Notes under the pieces: model-generated
The model's input: only the letters and a program-made list of their open reading frames with translations
Database searches by the model: none
What the model was told of the DNA's origin: nothing
DNA from: Endomychus coccineus
Lineage: Eukaryota; Arthropoda; Insecta; Coleoptera; Endomychidae
DNA: 64,000 nt
Assembly: GCA_958510875.1 (NCBI GenBank)
Contig: OY294067.1
Span: 278,213,242-278,277,241, forward strand
Reading direction: 5' to 3'
Shown: piece by piece, positions 15,501-24,259 of the stretch
Layout: every line of letters begins with the position of its first letter
Position numbering within the stretch: the first letter of the stretch is position 1
Position numbers and translations under genes: made by a program

Positions 15501-18500
15501 ATATAAGGAGTGTTCCTTTTAAAAGAAATCGAAAGTTATATTCGAAAAGTTCCGTACTTACTGAAAAATATTGTTCGACCATCCTGAATAATTTTAGGCC
15601 ATGAAAAAGAATGAGAAATATTACAAGTCTGTCTATAAAATGGCCTTAAAAAGATTTTCTTTCTAAATCTATCATCTTAACGTCAGTCATATTGATTTAG
15701 ATCTTGATTATTCAGAAAAGTGATTATTATCCAGGATAACGTTTCGTGTTGTTTAACAATGAAGAACAAATGAAAGTTTTCATTGGCCTCTAGCGCCAAA
15801 ACCAGCCTATAGAAAAAGTTGTGCCCATTGAACTTTTTGTTCGGAATGACTTGAACTATAACATATCGAAAATTCAGCCAATTCGACAGGTGGCCACTTT
15901 CCCTACTAAAGTGTGCGGTATCCTTTTAAAACATTCAAAAAACAATGATAACATAATATTCACCACTTGTCAACTATTTTGTGAATAAACAACCACCCAA
16001 ACCATTGTCAGCCCCATCCCTAAATTTCTACCACATTCAAACTGATTTTTCATATTTGAGGATATAACTTTAGATTTAGCTTTAGTTGATAAATCCTAGC
16101 TTTGAGAATGCCACAGTGTGGTGAAACCATTTGCCAGCATCAATTCTAAGTTAAATATTACAAGTTTTGTGTAAATTTTAGTTTAATTCTCCAACTTTCG
16201 AAATTTAATATAATTTTGATGAAGTAAACGCCTAAACCATAGATATGTGTATCAATTTATTAACTGAATAACCTAATAACCTAGAATTACCGCTTGGAGA
16301 TAATATAATATGCTCCGTTAGGGGTTCAGTCGATGTTATTGCATCCAAAAATAAACCAACAAATAAGATCTTTTCTGAATAGTATTTCTGCTTTCTTCAT
16401 GTTTGTTTGGGTTATTAAGATTTGAATTAGGAATCGCACCAACTTTTATGGGTATCTTTAAGGAATTCCAAAAGCAATTCAGTCATATACTTGCAGCTTG
16501 GAGATACCATATGTTATCATCTTATGTGTTCAGTTAATGTTAATGCATCCAAAGATGAGCTTACAAAAAACTATTAACCTAGAATTGCCGCTGTTTGAAG
16601 GTAACATTATGTTATGTTATGTGAATAAAACTAGTCCCACCATTCATATGCTTTTTAATTTAATCTAAGTTATTCAAGAAATAATCTAGCCGTATACCAC
16701 TCGACCTATAAATTTAAATGGATTATAAGCTATACAAATATTTTTTGCATGATTGTGCTGCTTCTTGGCAAATAATTTCATGCACAATAATTTTAAAATA
16801 AAAACCATCCACCGCTTCGCGGTCTCTGTTTTTTATTAAATTATTGTGCATTCAACTATTTTCTAAGCAAAATCATGCTCAAAATATGTTGGATAGTTTG
16901 AGCGATTAAATTTATAGGTCTAGTGATTTCGTGCTATTTAGTGTTACTAGTGTATTCACAGTTGTCAACTATTTTAGTGTATTACAAATTCATTAACTTA
17001 ACCTTTATATTCGATATCCTTGCACAAATAGCAGGATGTACCTGAATTTAAGTATGATCACCACGATTATGAATACGTACCTACTGAAATATTTTCATTG
17101 GGTTTATGCCGAAAGACAAAAACCAATGAATTTTCTAAGGAAACCCCTTGCCTTCACATAACAAATCCCAGTTAGTGGAAAATATTTTCGTTTTATTTGT
17201 TGTATCAATATCAATATTTCACAAGCTTGACTGTCTATACAAGTTATTTTAAAACATATAGATTATGAAACGAGAATGATTAAGAAAGTAAAATTTCAAT
17301 AAAAGGTCATGAAACTATAGGTGATGAAACGGGAATCTACCCTTATATGTAATAGATTGAAACAAGTAATCCTTCTTGGAGGTACTAATAAGAATAATAT
17401 TGGATGGATTCTAAAAATTGATTACCTGCATACTCTATTCATATTCATACACATGTCCAGAAGTATAATATTGAAAATGTAGAAAATCTACCAGGAAAAA
17501 AATTTCTTTCTTTATTCTTTCGTTCTGTTTTAGCTTGGCTCAATCTGTTAAAATCATCATCTCTTTAGGAATTTTGCTGACGTATTCGTTACAATTCTAC
17601 ATCGCTGTTGATATTATGTGGCCAACTGTTTACAAATTGATTGGTGGATCCAAATATCCCGTCATGGCCGAACTAACGTTCAGAACGGTTCTGGTCATGT
17701 TAACATGTAAGTATTCCATTTTCCATTCATACTACTAGCTATTGTATTGCTATAAATGTATGAGCTGTTTTTTCTTGTTTTTGGGTTATCTGTGGTATAT
17801 CACAGACAGAGAAGTCATTAGCAATAAATCTATGAGCTATTTGTAATATAAATGTTACCAACATGATTATACGTCACACTATATTGCTCATCTTTTATCA
17901 TCTAGGGGTCGCATTTCAAAAACTCCTTCTTTAGAGGAAGCCTTATCTTAAAAGGAGCCTACTTAACAAATTTCAAGTCAGCTTTTCACTTGAATAAAAT
18001 AACTATTGAAATTTCGATTTTAATAAATAAATGTGACTAGTTTCGTTAACGTAGTAGCTTCTTCAAACAAATATTACAAAGTACTAACTCACTACAAATA
18101 TATAACTTTAATGATGATCTTAGGATATATGGTTATTGGAATTTTACGTAATTGATTCAACCAGTTGAGAGTTTAAATGATAAAATGGTAGAAACCATGA
18201 ACATAAATAAAATAAGGATAGTCTCTGTGAGTACGTCAGAGGTCCAGGGGATCATGATCCCCATGACCCATCTTCTGGATCCACTCTTGCTCGGTACTGT
18301 TTCACAGTATGCCGTTGTGGTTCAGATCCTTCAGAAAGATTAGAACTTTTCCTGTACAGTCGTGTTCTGTAGAATTTATCTTTGCGGAATAGTGTGGCAC
18401 AGTCAATGAGCAAATGTATCGGTGTTTTCTCCGCTTCTCTACAGTCTATATGTCCCATCAATACTCATGCCAATTTTTCTCATATGGCCATTGAGTTTGC

Positions 18501-20176
18501 AGTGTCCCGTCATGAATCCTGTCATGATTTTTAGGTTGTTCCTGCTTTCCTTCGTGCATTCGAAATGTTCTTTTTGCTAAATCTGTCTAGGATTTTGAAC
18601 GGTATGTGTCCTGTAAGACAAATCCAGTGAGTTCTACATCTTCTGTTCTGAATGTTTTTTACTGTGCCTTCCTATACCGTAGAAGTGTTCATGTCTCATT
18701 GGCGCCCAGCTGTTAGTTTCCGACAATTCCTGTATTTCCTGGGATCCAGTGGGGGTGTTTAGTTTGGTTTTGCTCTTAAGAACTACCTCCGAGCTGATGA
18801 TATTTGAGATCAGCATTTTTGTAATTGCTTGACAATCAGACATGATGGTTATGTCCTTCATTTTGTATCTCTTGTCCAGATTCATTTCTGCACATCTCTT
18901 AATTGTATGGACTTTCTTTTGGTATTGAACCAAGAGATTCCAGCGGCCCTGTACCTTCTACTGCTCTGGATCCATCGGTATACCAACAAAACGCTTCTTT
19001 CCACAGGGTGAACTTACCCCTATGTCCACTTCTCAATCTTTCCAAGATGGGCTCATAAGTTACGTATAAGCATGGATACTTTGCCGTGTAGTGCAACTCG
19101 TTCCTTGGTGTCATTAGTATTGGGAGCTTCATCTTCAGAGCCAAATTTTATACCTCTCTGTTATTCTCTTATTTGCTCATCTTAATTGAGTCATACACAT
19201 AACTTGTTGCAATCTCTCTCGATTTACATTCCCCTGCACATTTCAGTGCCGAAATATCACCACCCGCATTGACTACCAAGGTTGCTTCAGAATGACAAAT
19301 TACTGAGAAAATTTGATCATAACTTTTCATTTTTTTTTACTTTGAAATTATAATGTTCGAAGAACATCGTGAGGTAGCTGGGGAATATATGGAGCCGAGA
19401 TAGGCATTCGTATTTTCCTTGAAGGTTTGGAGGTTATAGACATAGGGAAAAACCTCACTAGGTAAAGAGTCCCACAACTTCGCTGGTAGGAACAAGTTCG
19501 GCAGGTCTCGAGTTTGACAGTGAAATGGTGACTAGTTTGAGCTCGTCTAGTTCGTCTCTCGTTGTGGAATAACAGACGAGATTTTTGATGAACACCAACC
19601 ATGGAAATATCCATAGAAAATTGACAGATCTCCCACCTTTCTACGATGCTCTTGAGAGGTCAATGAACTAGTAAATGTGATGTTGATTGCTTAGGAAAGG
19701 TCTTCTTCCCTTTTTTTGAAATTGGTTGCAGTCACAAATGAATAACAAATAGAATGATATACAGTACATGCAAGATAACAGTTTTTACAGCCTCAACAAG
19801 TTAACCTTGTTAGTAATGGAGATTTTTTAAGAGTACGACTACCCAATTTTATTCCTCAATGAATCGCCGGATAAATTTTTGTGTATGTGATTTATTAAAT
19901 GATTACTAATTAGCAATTATTTTTTTTTCAGTCATCCTTGCAGAAGCCATCCCCTTCTTGCATTTGTTCATCTCATTAGTCGGAGCAGTTAGTAGTTCAG
20001 CGTTAGCTTTGTTATTCCCTCCCTTGTTGGACATGGTAATTTCATGCGGTGCTGGAAGGCTAAATTTTACGAAAATCGTTGTAGACAGCGTGATTTTCTT
20101 ATTTGGAATAATTGGTTGTATTACAGGCACTTACGAGAGCATACGTTCCATTATTAAAGCTTTTTACTACGCGTGA
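388..20176 (+). CDS. Gene 1: SLC36/PAT proton-coupled amino-acid transporter (pathetic-like), 5' part outside window
   Basis: Five coding exons (388-597, 12239-12511, 14558-14736, 17534-17706, 19932-20176) join in phase to 1080 nt, 359 residues plus stop. The product aligns along its length with gene 2 of this window and has the SLC36 (AAAP superfamily) hallmarks: GFCCVYFVF, RNLKYLAPFS, LPLFFGTAVFAFEGIGL, YGEDIQGSVTLNLP, and the final SLVGAVSSSALALLFPPLLD. SLC36 proteins are membrane carriers of about 450-480 residues that co-transport small amino acids with protons at lysosomal or plasma membranes. The first two helices, with the substrate-binding G-x-G segment, must lie on exons upstream. 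Unlike genes 2 and 3 it ends YYA with no Thr-rich tail. All splice sites are GT-AG and no frame break is seen, so it looks functional. The substrate cannot be told from the sequence. Confidence 0.9.
598..1499. other. Start of the long gene 1 intron, nothing recognised
   Basis: AT-rich intron DNA after the donor at 598. A short minus frame at 848-630 looks like chance. Confidence 0.4.
1500..4500 (-). mobile_element. R1-like non-LTR retrotransposon, broken ORF2
   Basis: Read on the minus strand from about 4500 down, pieces of one ORF2 appear in order. First is an AP-type endonuclease (4505-3834: LLLGCDANAHNMIW, TPTFATRAREEVL, SLSDHRIILF). Then come reverse-transcriptase blocks (3378-3193: RAKVTFIPKTG; 3162-2977: HAYQMGKSTETALVQLADEI and CAFLDMEVAF; 2946-2626: TRGCPQGGV and TKTALVVFTRKRNP). 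Last is an RNase H block (2328-2146: WNTDSSKTTEGTGIGV). The order EN-RT-RNase H and the motifs fit the R1/LOA group. Frameshifts and stops separate every piece, and catalytic residues are lost (AFLD is followed by MEVAF). Edges are approximate and no poly-A tail or target duplication was found. It is a fossil in the first visible intron of gene 1, antisense to it. Confidence 0.8.
4836..6778 (-). mobile_element. hAT DNA transposon, copy 1, internally deleted but with both ends
   Basis: Ends are CAGTGGCGGCTC (4836) and GAGCCGCCACTG (ending 6778), a hAT-type terminal inverted repeat. The flanks gtgatatt (4828-4835) and ttgatatt (6779-6786) match at 7 of 8 bases, an aged 8-bp target duplication. 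The minus strand keeps transposase C-terminal pieces: 5930-5607, and 5610-5092 with the hATC dimerisation motif (SASVERTFSTLKRIKTYMR, then NRLYNVSLISIEKDL). The N-terminal zinc finger and most of the DDE region are missing. At 1.9 kb it is shorter than an intact hAT. Confidence 0.85.
7210..7430 (-). mobile_element. Possible Penelope-like fragment (end of GIY-YIG region)
   Basis: On the minus strand a short stretch reads AEHILNTGQTISQESVSLVK with an upstream YRTHQLSKKSYY block and a downstream EIYK-like segment. This resembles the end of Penelope-like endonucleases, where A.HIL.TGH is typical. The match is short and broken, so this is tentative. Confidence 0.35.
7957..9556 (+). mobile_element. 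hAT DNA transposon, copy 2, 3' truncated
   Basis: Begins with the family end CAGTGGCGGCTC at 7957, followed by the same subterminal sequence as copies 1 and 3, but on the plus strand. Transposase pieces are 8855-9142 (ISSFRNTEFHFNILFEHFST) and 9278-9502 (PSASVETSFSTPKRIKTYMP, then the LYNVSLISIEKDLVKHLKQ block). The hATC motif is degraded. The 3' inverted repeat is absent: similarity stops near 9556, where an R2-like fragment begins. Confidence 0.8.
9560..10440 (-). mobile_element. R2-like non-LTR retrotransposon, C-terminal fragment
   Basis: The minus strand gives 10433-10062 (KPIHGVFYRNIDTLGLSSR, LTFGYLRSASLTSETEGF, ending in a Cys-rich VSCRVC) and then, after stops, RPDVVLLDKQTKPMHVIKFS (about 9830-9770) with PAERKVVLKEEQKSR. 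This layout, a CCHC-type motif followed by an RPD..V.DK...VI.FS endonuclease-like block, matches R2-type elements. Broken by several stops. The exact clade cannot be set by eye. Confidence 0.6.
10441..11220. other. Intronic DNA, nothing recognised
   Basis: AT-rich intron of gene 1. A 77-residue minus frame (10994-10761, containing TSYRAGTAHLVLGAYVHKF) resembles nothing I know and has no support from context. It could belong to the dead element that follows at about 11229. Confidence 0.4.
11229..11960 (+). mobile_element. Tc1/mariner-superfamily transposase, pseudogene
   Basis: Plus-strand reading with frameshifts shows the order expected of a mariner-like DDE transposase: EEEILHRIEEQPTTNTRPIA, QLLHTYRIQ, QALGPQVEFCQWFSQHIAEQ, then FPGQWIGRGGPIHWPARNPD and a WGF-like end. 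The catalytic aspartates cannot be read in one frame. No terminal repeats were identified. Dead copy in a gene 1 intron. Confidence 0.65.
12239..12511 (+). CDS. Gene 1 coding exon b (273 nt)
   Basis: Acceptor atttccag ends at 12238 and donor gtgagt begins at 12512. Phase 0 to phase 0, encoding 91 residues. It holds two hydrophobic helices (MAIVLLPILLTALV and VANVFMLIGLVITVYYSV) and the PLFFGTAVFAFEGIGL motif. Same length as gene 2 exon 5 (31344-31616). The intron before it is 11.6 kb and full of repeats. Confidence 0.92.
12721..13730 (-). mobile_element. R1-like non-LTR retrotransposon, 3' end (RNase H and C-terminal zinc motif)
   Basis: Minus-strand pieces 13237-12908 (WVPAHSGVKGNEVADEL, the last RNase H motif, then VTGLLTGPCHLNKHLH) and 12921-12721 (DPACSRCGEADKTASHILTE, the Cys-x2-Cys...His...Cys end of R1-type ORF2). 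GC content is well above the surrounding intron. The 5' limit at about 13730 is a guess from composition. 5' truncated, typical of non-LTR insertions. Confidence 0.75.
14006..14395 (+). mobile_element. Jockey/BS-like non-LTR element, 3' fragment (family J)
   Basis: Encodes the C-terminus of ORF2 with RRAQTRHFFIDKLETCRTS, AKFWNSLPSAISPYAYNLQT and PPLAYTMFFEHYRSSFV, followed by the stop and a short A-rich run at 14397. The same C-terminal block recurs at 19350, 34860 and 54900 in this window, so one family has inserted repeatedly. It lies 160 bases before gene 1 exon c. Confidence 0.75.
14558..14736 (+). CDS. Gene 1 coding exon c (179 nt)
   Basis: Acceptor tgttttttgcag ends at 14557 and donor gtgagt begins at 14737; starts phase 0 and leaves two bases of a codon. 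Encodes VLPLQNEMKKPHKF, one hydrophobic helix and YGEDIQGSVTLNLPEDE. It is one codon longer than the matching exons of genes 2 and 3 (176 nt). Confidence 0.9.
15081..15926. repeat. Fold-back element with about 225-bp inverted arms
   Basis: The left arm begins aaaggataccgctcacttta; the right arm ends taaagtgtgcggtatccttt, its reverse complement with few mismatches. The match continues about 225 bases inward (left to about 15305, right from about 15700) around a 400-base centre. No protein is encoded. Behaves like a long-arm MITE or Foldback-type element in the gene 1 intron; no target duplication was found. Confidence 0.8.
15958..16250 (+). repeat. Dispersed repeat shared with 63095-63250
   Basis: The segment around ttctccaactttcgaaatt and gtaaacgcctaaaccatag recurs, diverged, near 63190-63245 (gattctctaatttccgaaag, gtaaacgccgaaatcatag). 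No coding sequence or terminal structure is visible. Confidence 0.5.
16703..16920. repeat. Imperfect palindrome (about 218 bp)
   Basis: gacctataaattt at 16703 pairs with aaatttataggtc ending at 16920. The arms of about 100 bases meet around ccaccgcttcgcgg, with tgcacaataattt/aaattattgtgca inside. Probably a small non-autonomous DNA transposon. No target duplication was recognised. Confidence 0.65.
17534..17706 (+). CDS. Gene 1 coding exon d (173 nt)
   Basis: Acceptor ctgttttag ends at 17533 and donor gtaagt begins at 17707. Completes the split codon, encodes LAQSVKIIISLGILLTYSLQ and FYIAVDIMWPTVYKLIGG, and leaves one base. The matching exons of genes 2 and 3 are also exactly 173 nt. Confidence 0.9.
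18250..19145 (-). mobile_element. R1-like non-LTR retrotransposon, RNase H and C-terminal fragment
   Basis: Minus-strand frames give KEAFCWYTDGSRAVEGTG (first RNase H Asp, about 19010), then KVHTIKRCAEMNLDKRYK and DITIMSDCQAITKML (second block, about 18870-18800), and a C-terminal H..D/C segment at 18461-18252. The blocks are in order but in different frames. A different copy from those at 1500 and 12721. In the last intron of gene 1. Confidence 0.7.
19350..19735 (-). mobile_element. Jockey/BS-like family J fragment, internally deleted
   Basis: The minus strand encodes RRAQTSHHFTVKLETCRTCS and YIPQLPHDVLRTL, the family J C-terminus. About 100 bases upstream (19690-19735) is a remnant of the reverse-transcriptase N-terminal motif (PIPKKGKK-like), so most of the RT has been deleted. 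Confidence 0.65.
19932..20176 (+). CDS. Gene 1 last coding exon (245 nt with stop)
   Basis: Acceptor tttttcag ends at 19931 and TGA occupies 20174-20176. Encodes ILAEAIPFLHLFISLVGAV and two terminal helices, ending SIIKAFYYA. The AEAIPFL..FISLVGAV block is the conserved C-terminal SLC36 segment. Confidence 0.92.
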
Positions 20177-20310
20177 AGACTGCTAGTCAATAATTGACAT
20201 TATAATAGTGATTAAGTTTTACCTGTTAATTTATTTTGTACATGTGTAACATAGTTGATACAGTATTTTACGATATGTGAATTTTTTATTATAAATAAGG
20301 AACCTAGAAC

Positions 20311-20316
20311 AATAAA
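20311..20316 (+). terminator. Polyadenylation signal of gene 1
   Basis: A canonical AATAAA lies 135 bases after the stop codon in AT-rich DNA. The cleavage site itself cannot be placed from sequence alone. Confidence 0.65.
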
Positions 20317-20360
20317 GTATTTGATATAATGTTTTGTTTTCATTATAATAGTATGTTAAT

Positions 20361-20602
20361 AAACTATGTCCGCAAGTTATTCGTTTCTAAGATACGAATG
20401 TCAAATTTGAAGTCTTATTTTTATTTTTTGTGAATTAATTTCAAAAAAATTGTGATATTCGAGTGAAAAATACTCCCAGATACCAAACTTTACTCGAATA
20501 TCACAATTATTTTGTAATGTATTCACAAAAAATAAAAATAAGACTTCAAAATTCGACACCCTGTATCTCAGAAAAAAATAACTTGCCGACATATGTTAAT
20601 AG
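20361..20602. repeat. Palindromic element just after gene 1
   Basis: Inverted arms of about 105 bases: left ccgcaagttattcg...gaagtcttatttttatttt...gtgatattcgag, right the reverse complement ending aataacttgccgacatatg. The centre is about 25 bases. The transcript could fold into one long hairpin. Its tail contains gacaccctgtat, a common insect repeat end. Begins 45 bases past the gene 1 polyadenylation signal. Confidence 0.75.
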
Positions 20603-20951
20603 AAACTTTTCTTCTTATTTTGACGTCAACTACACGCTTCTAAATTTTCTACACGTACCTAAGAGACACCCTGTATAGGCAAAATGTTCTTTATACCGAT
20701 TTAAAATGTTCCTTCTAGTTTGACCCACATAACATTCTAAACACGACTCGCAATCGATTTTGTAAATTCCGGATTTGTTAAAGTCGGAAAATTTATCAAA
20801 GGTGTTGGCCTAGACGTTATTCAAGTAAAAAAAATAATAGCAGAACGTGTTTGTACACGAATCACGCGCCTATAAATAGATAGATAGATCGTTTATTCGT
20901 TCAAGTTTACAGATATGCCCTCAAGTGGCGTAGAACACGCCAGTTAAAATA

Positions 20952-21521
20952 CCGGGATATCAAAAATTATCTTGGTCAAGGGTGGTTGTGGAATCTAAAA
21001 CGTGTGTCTTACTTTATGTTTGAAATAATCATGTCACTGTCACACTGACATCATCAATAACCTACAAATTTCATACCTATTTATTTCAGTTGTAAAACAA
21101 TAATGAACTACAAATTATGAAATAACGGTTTTAGTAACAAGAAAAACTAAATTACAGTAATTGTTGGAAATGTCCCCCGTTCGATGCACATTAACTAGCG
21201 CACCCGTTCCGAAATAGGCTTCAATCATGAAAATTTTGTGGTGTGTGGTAAAAGGCATGATTCAAAAACTGGATTAGAAAATTTCAGCACAATGACTCAA
21301 CAGATTCTGACACAACAAAACATATTCCACAACCACCCTTGACCAAGATAATTTTTAATTTGTAGTTCATTACTGTTTTACAACTGAAATAAATAGGTAT
21401 GAAATTTGTAGGTTATTGATGATGTCAGTGTAACAGTGAGATAATTATTTCAAACGTAAAGTGAGACACACGTTTTAGATTCCACAACCACCCTTGACCA
21501 AGATAATTTTTGATATCCCGG
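20952..21521. mobile_element. Mariner-derived MITE, copy A (no coding sequence left)
   Basis: Begins CCGGGATATCAAAAATTATC after a TA and ends GATATCCCGG before a TA, the Tc1/mariner TA target duplication. The long inverted arms (cttggtcaagggtggttgtgg...) match copy B at 38547-39453, and an extra inner copy of the end sequence lies near 21330. The transposase is almost entirely deleted; only a few N-terminal codons remain recognisable by comparison with copy B. Confidence 0.8.
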
Positions 21522-21929
21522 TATAATGCTGCAATAAAATGAAATATTCAATAATTAAAATTAGTAAAATTATTCTACAGATATGCAATAGCATACTTTC
21601 TGGAACATGAGAAACATTTCAAAGAATATCTATATGAGGATCAGTTAAATAACACTGGTCTACAATGGTTTTGTTGCCCTAGATATAAGATCGATTTTGG
21701 ATATATTTATGCTCACAATTCATGAAACTATCAATGATTTCGTAAGATTTGCTCTCGTTTATTTTTAAATCTTTATTTTCATTTTACATTACAAAAATCG
21801 GAAAACATGAAACAAAATATCAGATATATTTATAATGTCAGTTTTGTTTTGAAAAATAAGAATACATCGAAGTAAACAGAGAGAAAAATGTCGAAAACAT
21901 GTTATATTTCAATAAAACTCCTTTTACGA

Positions 21930-23414
21930 GCTTTTGTTTTATAATTTTCCAGTGAACAATCTCTTTTTAAGGACCAGCAGTAATCTGCCATCATGTGACG
22001 ATCCCACCGACCCTGCTACCTTTCTTCCATCACTTTTAGATTCTGTTGGAACCGCTCTCCTTGTTCCTCACTATAATTTCCTAAATTATCCGGAAATTTA
22101 TCCAGATGATTGCGGAGATAGTGTAACTTAATACTCATATTTGCTCCTAGAGTCTGAAAGTTTGTCAGCATATTTTGCACAATTTCTTCATAATTTGGCG
22201 CTTTATGGTTACCTAGGAAATTTTCGACTACCAACACAAAACTTTTCCAAGCTTCACTTTCCGGAACAGTCATAACTTTGATAAATCTGTATCTTTGATT
22301 AATTGTCGTATTTGAGGACCATCAAATATTCATTCCCCCTTTCAACTTTTCCATACTAAGCTTCGGAAATTGTCTACAAATGTAATTAAAACAATCTCTT
22401 TCCTTGTCCAACGCTTTGACAAATTGCTTTATCATTCCTAACTTGATATGTAATGGTGGAAGTATGATTTTGTCTCTGCTTACCAACGGCTCCCTTATTA
22501 CAATGGCTTTACCGACCGTTAAAAAATGTCTTACAGGCCAAACATCTTGTTTCCAATGAAGTTCCTTAGCTCTACTGTCCCACATACAAATGAAGCAAGG
22601 GTATTTCGTGTATCCGCTTTGTTGACCGAGTAAAAAATTAACCATTTTCAAATCCACACAGATCGGCCATTGATGCTCCGAGTAATAAATTTTTTCTAAA
22701 ACTAATTTTATATTTTCGTATTCTTCTTTCAGTTTTGTTGAATGGGCCATTGGAATTGATGCATATTTATTTCTATTGTACAGTAAGACGCATTTTAAAA
22801 CTTCTTTTACAACTGTCAATAAATAGGCGCCACTCAGTAGGCTTGTATTCTTTTAAGCCCATGTCTAGAAGCAGCTTCGCGATATCATTACAATACACCA
22901 GTTCCTCATTTTCATGAAAAAATTTTAATAACTCACTTTCTCGCGTTCTATATGTGGTAATTGTTACCGTTGGTGCTAATAAATTTCTTTCTTTCAATCT
23001 TGAAGCTAATAGTTCTTATCCTTTTTTTAATAAATTGAGATCACGATAATTTTATAGACTGTAAGTCTGGATATCTCTGTAAGTCTGATTACAATTAAAA
23101 CCTTTCGCATCTACTACGCAAAAGTAACAATCATCAGAATGATTTTTAGGCTTCATCCAGATCATAGGAATACCAAAATCTAATCCAACACGTTCTCCTT
23201 TTTTCCAAAACCGTAAAGACTCAACACAAGACTTACAAACTTTATGAGGAACCCATGGTTTATCTAGTTTATCCATTTTAAAACCGAAATATTCAACATA
23301 AGTCTCCTTGACAAAATCTGTAATATTTCTCTTTTGTTTTTTTGTTATATAAACACCACAAATATAACAAAATAAATCAGTACTATATTTACACTTTCTT
23401 CGTGACGAACTCAT
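21930..23414 (-). pseudogene. Unnamed multicopy zinc-binding protein family, degenerate copy
   Basis: Minus-strand pieces in order: 23414-23052 (MSSSRRKCKYSTDLFCYICG, VCKSCVESLRFW, GIPMIWMKPKNHSDDCYFC), 22997-22773, 22819-22322 (VNFLLGQQSGYTKYPCFICM, KIILPPLHIKLGMIKQFVKA), and 22273-21940 (AWKSFVLVVENFLGNHKAPN, NMSIKLHYLRNHLDKFPDNL, EEQGERFQ). The three N-terminal Cys pairs suggest zinc binding. I recall near-identical hypothetical proteins occurring in many copies in arthropod and Hydra genomes, which suggests a mobile or captured gene, but I know no assigned function. This copy has a stop after the zinc region and at least two frame changes, so it is a pseudogene. It lies between genes 1 and 2. 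Confidence 0.7.
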
Positions 23415-23689
23415 GTTTCAAAAGACAAGACAAATCTATTAGAATGAACATTCAGTAAATGAAACAAAGTATTAACACATTTCAACTTATACAGATTCAC
23501 GTGTAAGTACTTCAATATTGTCAAATAACTGAGATCTCAGCTGTTCTGCTGGGTAAGGGGCCTGAAAGTGGGGATCAGGTGATGTTTGTATGCCCGAAAA
23601 AGGTGCGCAGAACCCTAAATATAAGATATGCAATAATCATAAAAACAAAAGCACATTCAATACTTTCATGAATAAATTCGTAATCTGGG

Positions 23690-23960
23690 CACTTGAAAAC
23701 ATCAAAATTTGCTAAAATATCCAGGGCAACAAAAAAAATATTTTTTTTGTAGAGCTGTGTAATTATTAAGCATATAGTATGCTTTATGAATGAGTATTTT
23801 CTTTAACTTGTTTTTCAAGATTATTGTAGGCAGTTCTTGCAGTGATGAATGCAATTTATTGAGTATTTTCAGGATAGTGAACTCAAAATCACTTCTAGTT
23901 GTTTTTATATCTTGTGCCGTAAGTAGTCTCTGAATATTTCCCGATTTTTGCAAACAAAGA
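23690..23960 (-). mobile_element. Non-LTR reverse-transcriptase C-terminal fragment (tentative)
   Basis: The minus strand gives FTILKILNKLHSSLQELPT and KNKLKKILIHKAYYMLNNY, the pattern 'fNkLP..i..l....FK..lk..L...aYY...ey' seen at the end of Jockey/CR1-type RT proteins. Only this block is present. Confidence 0.45.
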
Positions 23961-24210
23961 TCACTGCCTACAGGCCGCGTATAGCTTAAAATAGAAGAAA
24001 TTATAAATAATAAATATTTTAGTTATACCACGTTGAAGTCCCTCAAAAATGCCAAATAGGGAAGTCATTGCAAAATAATGGATATGAGTTGCAAAATGCC
24101 AAATTTCTAATGTGTCACAATTTCGATTACTCGTGTTTCTGTTCGTTTCGGCAACGTGGGCTTTTTGATTGAAATTAGTGCGATAAGGACGCTTTGTGCT
24201 TTAAGAAATC

Positions 24211-24259
24211 CCGTTTAAAGACATTGAGTCTTCTGATGATGGTCGTGAGACCGAAACGT
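24211..24259 (+). ncRNA. Hammerhead-ribozyme-like motif
   Basis: CTGATGA at 24233-24239 is followed by a hairpin GGTC-gtga-GACC and then GAAAC (24253-24257), the hammerhead core order. The preceding AAGAC-attga-GTCTT (24218-24232) would form stem I, and CGT (24212-24214) can pair with ACG after the core as stem III. Deviations are an extra U after CTGATGA and two unpaired bases at the cleavage side, so activity is doubtful. Such motifs are known from Penelope-like elements, and Penelope fragments occur in this window. Confidence 0.45.
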
